Shown piece by piece: positions 25,325-32,262 of a stretch of 32,262 bases of DNA (position 1 is its first letter; every line of letters starts with the position of its first letter). The notes under the pieces were generated by a model. It was not told where the DNA came from. It saw nothing but the letters and a program-made list of their open reading frames with translations, and searched no databases. This DNA comes from Duganella sp. Root1480D1 (lineage in GTDB: Bacteria > Pseudomonadota > Gammaproteobacteria > Burkholderiales > Burkholderiaceae_D): NCBI RefSeq assembly GCF_001427305.1, contig NZ_LMFZ01000021.1, positions 1 through 32,262 on the forward strand, read 5' to 3'. Position numbers and translations under genes: made by a program.

Positions 25325-25352
25325 ATTATACGGACTTGGCGGGCCAGGACAA
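25325..25352 (-). promoter_or_regulatory. Promoter of the riboswitch-btuB operon
   Basis: On the minus strand TTGTCC (25347-25352) and a perfect TATAAT (25325-25330) are 16 bases apart. The -10 overlaps the stop codon of cobC, so the promoter is inside the neighbouring gene. Transcription would begin near 25318 and run into the riboswitch. Confidence 0.6.
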
Positions 25353-25865
25353 GCGAAGGATCTCGCAATACTTGATGTGGTTTGGCTTGGCGGCTGCCTG
25401 TTGCAGGGGCTCACCGGCCGCGATGGCAGCCATCAGGCGCATGGTGCCGGCATGGCAGACGACGATGGCGTTGTGCTGTAGTTCGTCGAGGAAGGACTGC
25501 ACGCGGGCGGCCACTTCGCGCACGGTCTCGCCGCCACCAGGGCGGTAGTCGAGCAGGTCGGCAGCCCAGGCATCCACTTCTTCGTGCGCGATGCCGGACC
25601 ACGGACGCAGCTCCCAGGCGCCAAAATGCATTTCCGCCAGCCGCGCATCTGGCTTGAAGTCGCCCAGCAGGGAGGCCAGGGCCGTGCAGCGCCGCAGGGG
25701 GCTGGAATACAGGCGGTGGCCCCGCGCGAGGCCGCGCGCCAGTTGCGGCGCCAGGCAGGCGTGGCCGGCGGCAAGGGCGTCCGGCGCGGCCGGGATGTCG
25801 CTGCCGCCGTAGCACAAGCCGGGTGCAATATCGGGCTGGGGGTGGCGGACGAGGATCAGTTCCAC
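25326..25865 (-). CDS. cobC: Alpha-ribazole phosphatase
   Basis: This is a 179-residue histidine phosphatase. The catalytic H8 lies in LILVRHPQPD (the usual RHG is RHP here), the second histidine is H138 in VVCHAGTMR, and YSSPLRRCTALA and HFGAWELRPW are family features. It removes phosphate from alpha-ribazole-5'-phosphate or adenosylcobalamin-5'-phosphate. I place the start at GTG 25865, which overlaps the end of cobS by ten bases; a much longer in-frame extension runs through cobS in another frame and is rejected. It is the last gene of cobT-cobS-cobC. Confidence 0.9.
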   Translation of the reverse strand: MELILVRHPQPDIAPGLCYGGSDIPAAPDALAAGHACLAPQLARGLARGHRLYSSPLRRCTALASLLGDFKPDARLAEMHFGAWELRPWSGIAHEEVDAWAADLLDYRPGGGETVREVAARVQSFLDELQHNAIVVCHAGTMRLMAAIAAGEPLQQAAAKPNHIKYCEILRLSWPAKSV

Positions 25866-26623
25866 ACGCAGGCCAGCACGCCAAGGTAGAACACCGCTTC
25901 CGTCAATTGCTGGACGGCGCCGAGGCAGTCGCCGGTATAGCCGCCGAGCCGCTGCTGGAATTTGCGCGCCAGCCAGAGTGTCGCCAGCAGCATGCCTGCC
26001 AGGCCCGTGCCCAGCGCCGCCAGCGGCAGCCAGCCCAGGGCCACGGCGCCCGCTGCCGGCAGCGCCGACGTCAGCGTGGCGATGGCGAACTCGCTGCTGC
26101 GCATTTCCTGCGCCAGCGGCTTGGCCTTGCCCTCGGCGCGGGCATATTCCATGCGCCAGATCAGCGAGCAGGCCATCAGGCGGGACAGCGGGTGGGCCGC
26201 CAGCAAGGCGCCCGGCACCGCCAGTTTCGGCATGCTGGCCAGGGCCGCCACCTTGGTCGCCAGCATCAGGCCGATGCCAATGGCGCCATAGGCACCGATG
26301 CGCGAATCCTTCATGATTTCCAGGACGCGTTCGCGCGTATGGCCGCCACCCAGGCCGTCGCAACTATCGGCAAACCCGTCTTCGTGGAAGGCGCCGGTGG
26401 CATAGATGCCGGCGGCAGTAGACAGCAATACGGCAACCGCGGGCGGCAGCACCAGCGCCGCAGCCGCGTACACGCCGCCCGCAATCGCCGCCACGACCAG
26501 CCCCACGGCAGGGAAATAGCGCGAGGCATGGTGCAGCCAGGCCGGCTCGAAGCCAACCCAGCGCGGAATGGGCAGGCGCGTGAAGAATTGCAGTGCGATG
26601 AAGAACAGGCGCAACTGCTGCAT
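25856..26623 (-). CDS. cobS: Cobalamin synthase (adenosylcobinamide-GDP ribazoletransferase)
   Basis: This is a 255-residue inner-membrane enzyme with several hydrophobic helices. It joins adenosylcobinamide-GDP (from CobU) to alpha-ribazole. The acidic family signature FHEDGFADSCDGLGGG (79-94) and MKDSRIGAYG (104-113) are intact. It starts six bases after cobT and overlaps cobC, so the three are one unit. It links the products of the two cobalamin operons in this window. Confidence 0.95.
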   Translation of the reverse strand: MQQLRLFFIALQFFTRLPIPRWVGFEPAWLHHASRYFPAVGLVVAAIAGGVYAAAALVLPPAVAVLLSTAAGIYATGAFHEDGFADSCDGLGGGHTRERVLEIMKDSRIGAYGAIGIGLMLATKVAALASMPKLAVPGALLAAHPLSRLMACSLIWRMEYARAEGKAKPLAQEMRSSEFAIATLTSALPAAGAVALGWLPLAALGTGLAGMLLATLWLARKFQQRLGGYTGDCLGAVQQLTEAVFYLGVLACVWN

Positions 26624-26629
26624 GGGCGC

Positions 26630-27664
26630 TTACTCGGACTTCTCGCTGACCTGGGCCGACTCGAAAGTCGCCATCTGGTTCAGGAAGTTGATGGCGGCGT
26701 GCAGCAGCGGAACGGCCAGCGCGGCGCCGGTGCCTTCACCCAGGCGCAGGCCCAGGTTCAGCAGCGGGCGGCCGCCCAGGAAGTCCAGCATGCGCTTGTG
26801 GCCATTTTCATCGGAGCAGTGCGAGAACACGCAATAATCCAGCACTGCCGGCTGTATCCGGGACGCAACCAGCAGGGCGCTGGTGACGATGAAGCCGTCG
26901 ATCAGCAGCACCATGCGCCGTTCGGCGGCCTTCAGCATGGCGCCGGCCATCATGGCGATTTCGAGGCCGCCAAAGGCAGCCAGAGCCTGCAGCCCGTCCT
27001 GTGCGTCGGCATGCAGCGCCATGGCCGCCTCAATCACGCGCTGCTTGTGCAGCACGCCCTCGGGCGCCAGGCCGGTGCCGGCGCCAACGCAATCCGCCAC
27101 CGGGATGCCGGTCAGGCGGTGCATCAATGCGGCGGCAGCGGTGGTATTGCCGATCCCCATTTCGCCGAAGCCCAGCACATTGCCCGGCAGCTCGGCCACC
27201 AGGTCCATGCCGCATTCCATCGCTTCCATGCACTGCTGCGCCGACATGGCCGGCTGCTGCGCAAAATTGGCAGTGCCCGGGGCGATCTTGCGGTTGACCA
27301 GGCCTTCGCGCGGCCCGAAATCATGCTTGACTCCCGCATCTACCACTTGCAGCGAGCAGCCGTTCTGGCGCGCGAACACGTTGATGGCGGCGCCGCCGGC
27401 CAGGAAATTTTCCACCATCTGCCAGGTTACGTCCTGCGGGAAGGCTGAAACTCCTTCCGCCACTACCCCATGATCGCCCGCGAACACCAGGATGGCAGGC
27501 TCGCGCACCTGAGGGCTGACGGTCTGCTGGATCATGCCTGCCTTGTGCGCCAATCCTTCCAGCGCCCCCAGGCTGCCCAGCGGCTTGGTCTTGTTGTTGA
27601 TGGCGCGATCCAGTTGGGCCGCCAGGGCTTCGTCTTTGAGTGGGGTGATGTGTGGGATAGTCAT
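26630..27664 (-). CDS. cobT: Nicotinate-nucleotide:dimethylbenzimidazole phosphoribosyltransferase
   Basis: This 344-residue enzyme makes alpha-ribazole-5'-phosphate from nicotinate mononucleotide and dimethylbenzimidazole. Signatures are TKPLGSLG (26-33), FAGDHGVVAEGVSAFP (61-76), GEMGIGNTTAAAA, and GEGTGAA with the catalytic glutamate at about residue 310 (E317 in Salmonella). No ribosome site precedes the ATG. The start codon lies six bases after a perfect -10 box, which suggests a leaderless message. It is divergent from the response regulator, with only 20 bases between the start codons. Confidence 0.95.
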   Translation of the reverse strand: MTIPHITPLKDEALAAQLDRAINNKTKPLGSLGALEGLAHKAGMIQQTVSPQVREPAILVFAGDHGVVAEGVSAFPQDVTWQMVENFLAGGAAINVFARQNGCSLQVVDAGVKHDFGPREGLVNRKIAPGTANFAQQPAMSAQQCMEAMECGMDLVAELPGNVLGFGEMGIGNTTAAAALMHRLTGIPVADCVGAGTGLAPEGVLHKQRVIEAAMALHADAQDGLQALAAFGGLEIAMMAGAMLKAAERRMVLLIDGFIVTSALLVASRIQPAVLDYCVFSHCSDENGHKRMLDFLGGRPLLNLGLRLGEGTGAALAVPLLHAAINFLNQMATFESAQVSEKSE

Positions 27665-27670
27665 CGCGGA

Positions 27671-27678
27671 ATTATAAT
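27671..27678. promoter_or_regulatory. Symmetric divergent -10 element between cobT and the response regulator
   Basis: ATTATAAT is its own reverse complement, so it gives TATAAT at 27673-27678 for the plus strand and TATAAT at 27676-27671 for the minus strand. Each box ends six bases before a start codon: ATG 27685 to the right and ATG 27664 to the left. The centre at 27674.5 is equally far (10.5 bases) from both. No good -35 is seen on either side. Confidence 0.65.
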
Positions 27679-27684
27679 GCCCGT

Positions 27685-28374
27685 ATGCGCATACTTATCA
27701 TTGAAGACAATAAGGATATTGTCGCCAACCTGTACGGCTTCCTTGAGCCCAAAGGATACGTACTGGATACGGCAGCCAATGGTTATGGTGGGCTGGCGCT
27801 GGCCACCGAGCATGAATACGACGCTGTGGTGCTGGACGTGATGCTGCCCGGCCTGAATGGGATGGAACTGTGCCGCAAGCTGCGCGGGGAGCTGGGAAAG
27901 TCCACCCCGGTACTGATGCTGACCGCGCGCGACACGCTGGAAGACAAGGTTGCCGGCTTTGAGAGCGGCGCCGACGACTACCTGGTCAAGCCTTTTTCCC
28001 TGGTGGAGCTGGAAATCCGGCTGCGCGCCCTGGTGCGGCGCGCGCGGGGCGTGCCGGCGGCAACACCGGTGCTGCAATTCGGCGACCTGACCTTCGATAC
28101 GGTCAATTTCGAGGTGCGCCGTGCCGGAAGGCCACTGGTGCTGACCCGCACCGGCTACACCATCCTCAAGAGCCTGATGAAGGAAGCGCCGCGCATCGTT
28201 ACGCGCGATGCGCTGGAACATGAGGTGTGGGGCGACGAGCGGCCAGACAGCGATGCGCTGCGCACCCACATCCATGCGCTGCGCCAAGCCTTGGACAAGC
28301 CTTATCCTTTTGCCATGTTGCGCACGATCCCGGGCATTGGTTACAAGCTGGTGAGCTCAGATGAAGAAGGCTGA
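27685..28374 (+). CDS. OmpR/PhoB-type response regulator, PmrA/QseB-like
   Basis: This is a 229-residue protein. The receiver domain (1-118) has the phospho-acceptor D51 in VVLDVMLP, acidic E7/D8, T80 and K102. The C-terminal winged-helix DNA-binding domain (about 130-225) has the LTRTGYTILKSLM segment and ends with RTIPGIGYKLV. No ribosome site lies before the ATG; the start codon is at the predicted transcription start. Its stop lies 14 bases past the start of the kinase gene. Upstream of eptA lies a direct-repeat box that fits a PmrA-like regulator, so eptA is a likely target. Confidence 0.9.
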   Translation: MRILIIEDNKDIVANLYGFLEPKGYVLDTAANGYGGLALATEHEYDAVVLDVMLPGLNGMELCRKLRGELGKSTPVLMLTARDTLEDKVAGFESGADDYLVKPFSLVELEIRLRALVRRARGVPAATPVLQFGDLTFDTVNFEVRRAGRPLVLTRTGYTILKSLMKEAPRIVTRDALEHEVWGDERPDSDALRTHIHALRQALDKPYPFAMLRTIPGIGYKLVSSDEEG

Positions 28375-29605
28375 TTCGCTACGCCGGCGCATTATCGGCG
28401 CCTACATGACATTTGCGGTCGCGGTTTCCGCAGTGTTTGCCATTATTGCCGCGCTGGCAGTCGAGGGCATTGAACAAAAGCTGGTCGACGAGCGCCTGGA
28501 AGAAATTGCCCTGTGGGCTGCGCCGCGCCATACCGGCGGCATGCCGGTTCAGATGCCGGCCGGGCTGACATTCCATCACGGCGCCGACATCCCGCGTTCG
28601 CTGCGAGGGCTGCCCCATGGCGTGCGCGAGATCACGGTCGACGGAACCGACCTGCACGTACTTGCAGGTAATGACGGACATGGCGAATTCGTGGTGGTGG
28701 ATCATGACAGCGAATATGAAAAGATCGAGATCGTGGTCTATTCGATGTTCGCCGCAGGCTTTCTCGCTTTCGTTGCCTGTTCGCTGATCCTGGCCCGCTT
28801 CCTTGCCAATCGCATTGTGACGCCGATTACCTTGCTGTCGGAGGCAGTGGAAGAGCGCCGGGACCAACTGCCCTGCCTTGAGCGCAGCGATGAACTGGGC
28901 GTGCTGGCGCGCGCCTTTGCCCGCCGTACCGGAGAGCTCAAGCAGTTCCTTGACCGTGAGCGCTTCTTCACCGGGGACGTCAGTCACGAATTGCGCACGC
29001 CGCTGACGGTAATCAGTGGCGCGGCGGAAGTGCTGATCGCACGCACCGAGGGCGAGCCGGCACTGCAAGCGCCGGCTGAAAGGATTTATCGTGCCGCCCG
29101 CGAAGCCAGCGACGTGACCAGCGTCCTGCTTCGGCTGGCCCGCACGCCGCAAGGACTGGAGGCGCCGCAGCAGTCGGTCGCCGAGTTGGCGGAGTATGAG
29201 GTGGCCCGTTGCCAGCCGATGGTGGCGGATAAACCGGTCACCTTGCGCTACCAGGATGGCTCCGATTTCATCGTATATGGTTCGCGTGAACTGCTGCAGG
29301 CAGCCATCAGCAACCTGCTGCGCAATGCTTGTGCCTATACCGAGCAGGGCGAAATCGTGCTGCGCCTGGAGCAGCGATCCATCATTGTGGAAGATACCGG
29401 TCCTGGCTTGCCGCCGGCCGCCCTGGCCAGCCTGCGCGGCGAATCGAGGCCGGACGACGACGGGGCTTCCTCGGGGACCGGCCTTGGCCTGGGGCTGGTG
29501 CAGCGCATTTGCATCTATCTCGGCGCCGAATTGCAAGTTCAACAACGAAAGGGTGGCGGCACCCGTTTCGACATCAGTTTTCCAGCCGATTTAACGCAAT
29601 CTTAA
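28361..29605 (+). CDS. Sensor histidine kinase, PmrB/QseC-like
   Basis: This is a 414-residue inner-membrane kinase. It has TM1 (about 11-33), a periplasmic sensor of about 90 residues, TM2 (122-146) and a HAMP-like linker (147-195). The dimerisation domain has the phospho-acceptor H209 in SHELRTPL. The ATPase domain has N318/N322 in ISNLLRNACAY, D345 in VEDTGPGLP and GTGLGLGLV. The start overlaps the regulator gene by 14 bases. The sensed signal is unknown: the periplasmic loop has some acidic residues (for example DHDSEYEK before TM2), but not the clear ExxE iron motif of PmrB. All catalytic motifs are intact. Confidence 0.9.
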   Translation: MKKADSLRRRIIGAYMTFAVAVSAVFAIIAALAVEGIEQKLVDERLEEIALWAAPRHTGGMPVQMPAGLTFHHGADIPRSLRGLPHGVREITVDGTDLHVLAGNDGHGEFVVVDHDSEYEKIEIVVYSMFAAGFLAFVACSLILARFLANRIVTPITLLSEAVEERRDQLPCLERSDELGVLARAFARRTGELKQFLDRERFFTGDVSHELRTPLTVISGAAEVLIARTEGEPALQAPAERIYRAAREASDVTSVLLRLARTPQGLEAPQQSVAELAEYEVARCQPMVADKPVTLRYQDGSDFIVYGSRELLQAAISNLLRNACAYTEQGEIVLRLEQRSIIVEDTGPGLPPAALASLRGESRPDDDGASSGTGLGLGLVQRICIYLGAELQVQQRKGGGTRFDISFPADLTQS

Positions 29606-29628
29606 CGCCGCCTTTACATAGCCTTTAC
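29590..29628 (+). promoter_or_regulatory. PmrA-like box of four half-sites upstream of eptA
   Basis: TTTAAC, CTTAAC, CTTTAC and CTTTAC start at 29590, 29601, 29612 and 29623, exactly 11 bases apart with 5-base spacers. This fits the known PmrA pattern (YTTAA[G/T]-N5-YTTAA[G/T]), doubled. The first two half-sites lie in the last codons of the kinase gene. A weak -10 candidate TATCGT lies at 29640-29645. Confidence 0.65.
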
Positions 29629-29651
29629 CAAGTGCAAGCTATCGTGCGAGG

Positions 29652-31277
29652 ATGAAATTACCTCGCATCCATTCCGCCTTCCTCCCGCTCGCAACTGCTT
29701 CCTTCCTGGTCCTGATCTATAACATCAGCTTCTGGAAGAGCTTTGTCTCTGCCACCGGCGGATTCAGGCTGTCCAACCTGCTGGTTTACCTTGGCTCCGT
29801 GCTGCTGCTGGTCCTGGTTTTCAGCGGGGTACTGGCGCTGGTTAACTTCCGCCGCCTGTTCAAGCCTGTTGTGATAGCGCTATTGCTGCTGTCGTCGATG
29901 ACGGCCTATTTCATGTCCCAATACGGCATCGTGGTGGATGCTTCCATGGTGCAGAACGTGGTGGAAACCGATGTGCGGGAAGCCGGCGAGCTGTTTAGCT
30001 GGAAGCTGGTGCAATCGTTTTTGCTGCTGGGCGTGGTCCCATCATGGCTGATCTGGCGGCTGCCGGTGCGCTATGGTTCCCTGCGCCGTGAAGTGCTGGT
30101 CAATATCGGCCTGGTGGCTGGCTCGCTGTTGCTGTCGACCGGCTTGCTGTTCGTGTTGTTCAAAACCCTGGCGCCGGCAATCCGCGAGCACCGCGAATTG
30201 CGCTTCATGCTGACGCCGACCAATGTATTCCAGGCCACCAACGGCTACCTCAAACAGAAATGGGCGACGCCTGCCGTGATCGCGCCGCTCGGCACCGATG
30301 CGGCCAAAGGCAGCTTGTGGGCGGCGGCGGGCAACGGCGCGCGTACCGTGACTGTCCTCGTGATCGGTGAGACTGCCCGCTCGATGAATTTCTCGCTGAA
30401 TGGCTATGGGCGCGAGACCAATCCTCGCTTGGCGCAAGTCCAGTCGCTGGTCAACTTCAACAATGTGAGCTCTTGTGGCACTGCGACTGCGGTCTCGGTC
30501 CCTTGCGTGTTCTCAGACCTCACTCGCGAGGGTTATTCGGAAGACAAGGCGCGCAGCAAGGAGGGGCTGCTGGACGTGCTGCAGCACGCAGGGTTGGAAG
30601 TGATCTGGCGCGACAACAATTCCGGCTGCAAGGGCGTGTGCGACCGCGTGCGCTTCGAAGATATGTCCAAGCCTGTCGCCGGCAACCCGCTGTGCAACAC
30701 CGAAGAGTGCTATGACGAGCACCTGCTCGAAGGCTTGCCGGACCTGATTCGCAACTCTCAAAAGGACCTGGTGATCGTGCTGCACCAGAAGGGCAGCCAT
30801 GGCCCGGCTTACTGGAAGCGATATCCGGCCGAATTCAAGAAGTTTGGGCCGGTTTGCCAGACCAATGAACTGGAGCAGTGCTCGCGCGAACAAATCACGG
30901 CGGCCTACGACAACACCATCCTGTATACGGACTATTTCCTGGATAAGACGATCAAGGTGCTGAAGGAGGCGGGGGTGCCGGCTTCCATGCTGTATTTCTC
31001 CGACCATGGCGAATCGCTGGGCGAGAAGAATATGTACCTGCACGGCGCGCCGTATATCTTCTCGCCGGAAGAGCAGCGCAAGGTGCCGATGATGCTGTGG
31101 ATGTCCGACAGCTTCAGCCAGCGCTTCCACGTTGACCGTAGCTGCCTCGCGGCGCGCAGCAGTCAGCAGTTCTCGCACGATAACGTATTCCATTCCACGC
31201 TCGGCATGCTGAATGTGAATACGGCGGTTTACAACCCTAAGCTAGACATGTTCCATGCGTGTATCGATGATGCTTAA
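29652..31277 (+). CDS. eptA: EptA-type lipid A phosphoethanolamine transferase
   Basis: This is a 541-residue inner-membrane enzyme. Five N-terminal helices (to about residue 175) are followed by a periplasmic sulfatase-fold domain. The catalytic metal residues include E240 in VIGETARS, the nucleophile T279 in SCGTATAVSVPC, and DHG in YFSDHGESLGE with HG in YLHGAPY. WRDNNSGCKGVCDR and paired cysteines are family features. It transfers phosphoethanolamine from phosphatidylethanolamine to lipid A phosphates, lowering negative charge and giving polymyxin resistance. GAGG abuts the ATG with no spacer, so the start could be leaderless. It lies behind a PmrA-like box and a PmrAB-like pair. Confidence 0.93.
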   Translation: MKLPRIHSAFLPLATASFLVLIYNISFWKSFVSATGGFRLSNLLVYLGSVLLLVLVFSGVLALVNFRRLFKPVVIALLLLSSMTAYFMSQYGIVVDASMVQNVVETDVREAGELFSWKLVQSFLLLGVVPSWLIWRLPVRYGSLRREVLVNIGLVAGSLLLSTGLLFVLFKTLAPAIREHRELRFMLTPTNVFQATNGYLKQKWATPAVIAPLGTDAAKGSLWAAAGNGARTVTVLVIGETARSMNFSLNGYGRETNPRLAQVQSLVNFNNVSSCGTATAVSVPCVFSDLTREGYSEDKARSKEGLLDVLQHAGLEVIWRDNNSGCKGVCDRVRFEDMSKPVAGNPLCNTEECYDEHLLEGLPDLIRNSQKDLVIVLHQKGSHGPAYWKRYPAEFKKFGPVCQTNELEQCSREQITAAYDNTILYTDYFLDKTIKVLKEAGVPASMLYFSDHGESLGEKNMYLHGAPYIFSPEEQRKVPMMLWMSDSFSQRFHVDRSCLAARSSQQFSHDNVFHSTLGMLNVNTAVYNPKLDMFHACIDDA

Positions 31278-31992
31278 GACTTCCTGGGGATTGCTGGCGC
31301 TGGCGGCGTCGGCCACCCTGATCCTGTGGCTTGGCCAGTACACGGACGTTGACTTGCGCCTGGCCGACATGGTGTATGACCATGCGCGCGGGGTATTTCC
31401 TCTGCAGCATGCCTGGTTTGCCGAGCATTTCAACCATGTGATCCTGAAAGCCCTGTTGTCTTGCCTGGCCGGCGCCGCCGTGGTGATGGCTTTGTGGGAT
31501 GCGTGGCGGCCGCATTTGCACTGGGCGCCCGCGAAGCGCCTGGGAATGCGTGTGCTTGGCATGTCGGCCATCAGCGTGCCGGTGCTGGTCAGTCTCCTTA
31601 AGCGCGCCAGTACTTCGCACTGCCCATGGGACCTGGAGCGTTATGGCGGACACGCCCCTTATATACGTTTGCTCGAAATGATGCCGGCCGGCGTCGATGC
31701 CGGCCACTGCCTGCCTGGCGGGCATGCCTCCAGCGCACTGTGGCTGATTGCACTGTCGGCCTTCTGGTGGCCAGCCCAGCCGCGTAAGGCGCTGGGTGTC
31801 GGCGCGCTGATGTTGGCATTCGCGCTGGGAGTTGGCTTCGTGCAGCAACTGCGTGGCGCCCACTTCCTCACTCACACTCTGTGGTCGGCCTGGATTGCTT
31901 GCGCAGTCGTGATGGCGAATTATTCACTTGCAAAACGCCAAGTGTTTGGTTATAGTTCTGTCCCTCGCAACGCAGCGCTGTTTGAACAGTGA
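31255..31992 (+). CDS. PAP2-family lipid phosphatase
   Basis: This 245-residue inner-membrane protein has about five hydrophobic segments. The phosphatase motifs are KRASTSHCP (K116, R117, P124), PGGH (154-157) and LRGAHFLTH with R200 and H207. The third motif differs from the usual SRx5HxxxD spacing (RGAHF form), as in a known PAP2 subgroup. It likely dephosphorylates lipid A, undecaprenyl pyrophosphate or phosphatidate at the periplasmic face; the substrate is not settled. Its ATG lies 23 bases inside the end of eptA, so they are co-translated. An alternative start is at 31267. No terminator is seen before the rRNA promoter that follows. Confidence 0.85.
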   Translation: MRVSMMLKTSWGLLALAASATLILWLGQYTDVDLRLADMVYDHARGVFPLQHAWFAEHFNHVILKALLSCLAGAAVVMALWDAWRPHLHWAPAKRLGMRVLGMSAISVPVLVSLLKRASTSHCPWDLERYGGHAPYIRLLEMMPAGVDAGHCLPGGHASSALWLIALSAFWWPAQPRKALGVGALMLAFALGVGFVQQLRGAHFLTHTLWSAWIACAVVMANYSLAKRQVFGYSSVPRNAALFEQ

Positions 31993-32014
31993 GCGAAACG
32001 AGAAAAAGAAGGGG

Positions 32015-32043
32015 TTGACGAGTTGCACGCTGTACCGCATAAT
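32015..32043 (+). promoter_or_regulatory. rRNA operon promoter
   Basis: TTGACG (32015-32020) and CATAAT (32038-32043) are 17 bases apart. A purine-rich stretch upstream (AGAAAAAGAAGG) could act as an UP-like element, and the sequence after the -10 (CTCGCTTC) is a GC-containing discriminator. Transcription would start near 32050. It lies 23 bases after the PAP2 stop. Confidence 0.75.
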
Positions 32044-32049
32044 CTCGCT

Positions 32050-32262
32050 TCTCTGCTGCTGACGAACACAACGCTTCGTCGAACAAACAAGGCAGCGATC
32101 TTTAAAAATCAACAGTCGATAAGTGTGGGCGTTTGACGATATGCCCAGGCCCTCGGGCCTGATGCTCAAAATATACGTTATAACGCTCGCACAAAATATA
32201 TTAAACGTAATCTCGAAAGAGATTCGTCAGTATTTTGAGTGAGTGACCTCCGGTAGCAATAT
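32050..32262 (+). ncRNA. rRNA operon leader, upstream of 16S
   Basis: The leader has boxA-like GATCTTTAAAAA (32097-32108), a hairpin AGGCC-CTCG-GGCCT (32147-32160) and an AT-rich region, ending near CTCCGGTAGCAATA. This matches the usual betaproteobacterial sequence shortly before the 16S gene. The mature 16S start is not in the window. boxA recruits the Nus antitermination complex to rRNA transcripts. Confidence 0.8.

Noticed and set aside
25866..26363. N-terminal extension of cobC through cobS
   Set aside because: The extension lies in a different frame of cobS and has low-complexity Arg/Gly/Ala composition. The histidine-phosphatase fold begins at the GTG at 25865.
1..32262. CRISPR array, insertion sequence or tRNA gene
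   Set aside because: I saw no regularly spaced repeats, no transposase motifs with terminal repeats and no cloverleaf with a CCA end.

Overview
The window looks like the chromosome of a GC-rich betaproteobacterium, most likely Burkholderiales of the Oxalobacteraceae type (Massilia, Janthinobacterium, Herbaspirillum and relatives). This is inferred from the 5S 3' end, the style of the rRNA leader and the gene content; no database search was possible. The segment lies between two rRNA operons in the same orientation. It opens with the last ~44 bases of a 5S rRNA and its terminator, and it closes with the promoter, boxA and leader of a second rRNA operon whose 16S gene begins just past the end.

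Layout. (1) 124-5662: a lactate-use locus. A FadR-type GntR regulator is divergent from lutA-lutC-lutB and lactate permease lldP. Copies of one palindromic operator lie at both ends of the regulator gene. (2) 5873-7600: a secreted thermolysin-family (M4) zinc protease preceded by three consecutive inverted repeats. (3) 7661-9812, minus strand: a complete retron. It has an extended -10 promoter, an msr-msd RNA closed by a 16-bp a1/a2 inverted repeat, and a retron reverse transcriptase with a long helical N-terminal extension and a C-terminal membrane domain. (4) 9846-14587, minus strand: a SWIM zinc-finger protein and a giant WGR-like/HEAT-repeat protein, with overlapping reading frames. (5) 14673-25352, minus strand: a ten-gene cobalamin operon (btuB, btuC, btuD, cobO, cobB, cobU, cbiB, cobD, btuF, cobQ) behind a cobalamin riboswitch. 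(6) 25326-27664, minus strand: cobT-cobS-cobC for the lower ligand and final assembly. (7) 27685-31992, plus strand: a PmrA/PmrB-like two-component system, an EptA-type phosphoethanolamine transferase and a PAP2 phosphatase. A four-half-site PmrA-like box lies just before eptA.

How the parts work together. Region 1 imports lactate and oxidises it under a lactate-type repressor. Regions 5 and 6 import corrinoids through the outer membrane (BtuB), periplasm (BtuF) and inner membrane (BtuCD), then adenosylate, amidate and assemble coenzyme B12. The corrin-ring synthesis genes are not here. Region 7 is an envelope-modification module that would decorate lipid A and remodel lipid phosphates. Region 3 is the strongest candidate for an undescribed system. 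It is a retron with no separate effector gene, which suggests that the effector is fused to the reverse transcriptase as a membrane domain. A second unusual element lies between cobT and the response-regulator gene: a palindromic -10 box exactly centred between two start codons, which could drive leaderless transcripts in both directions.
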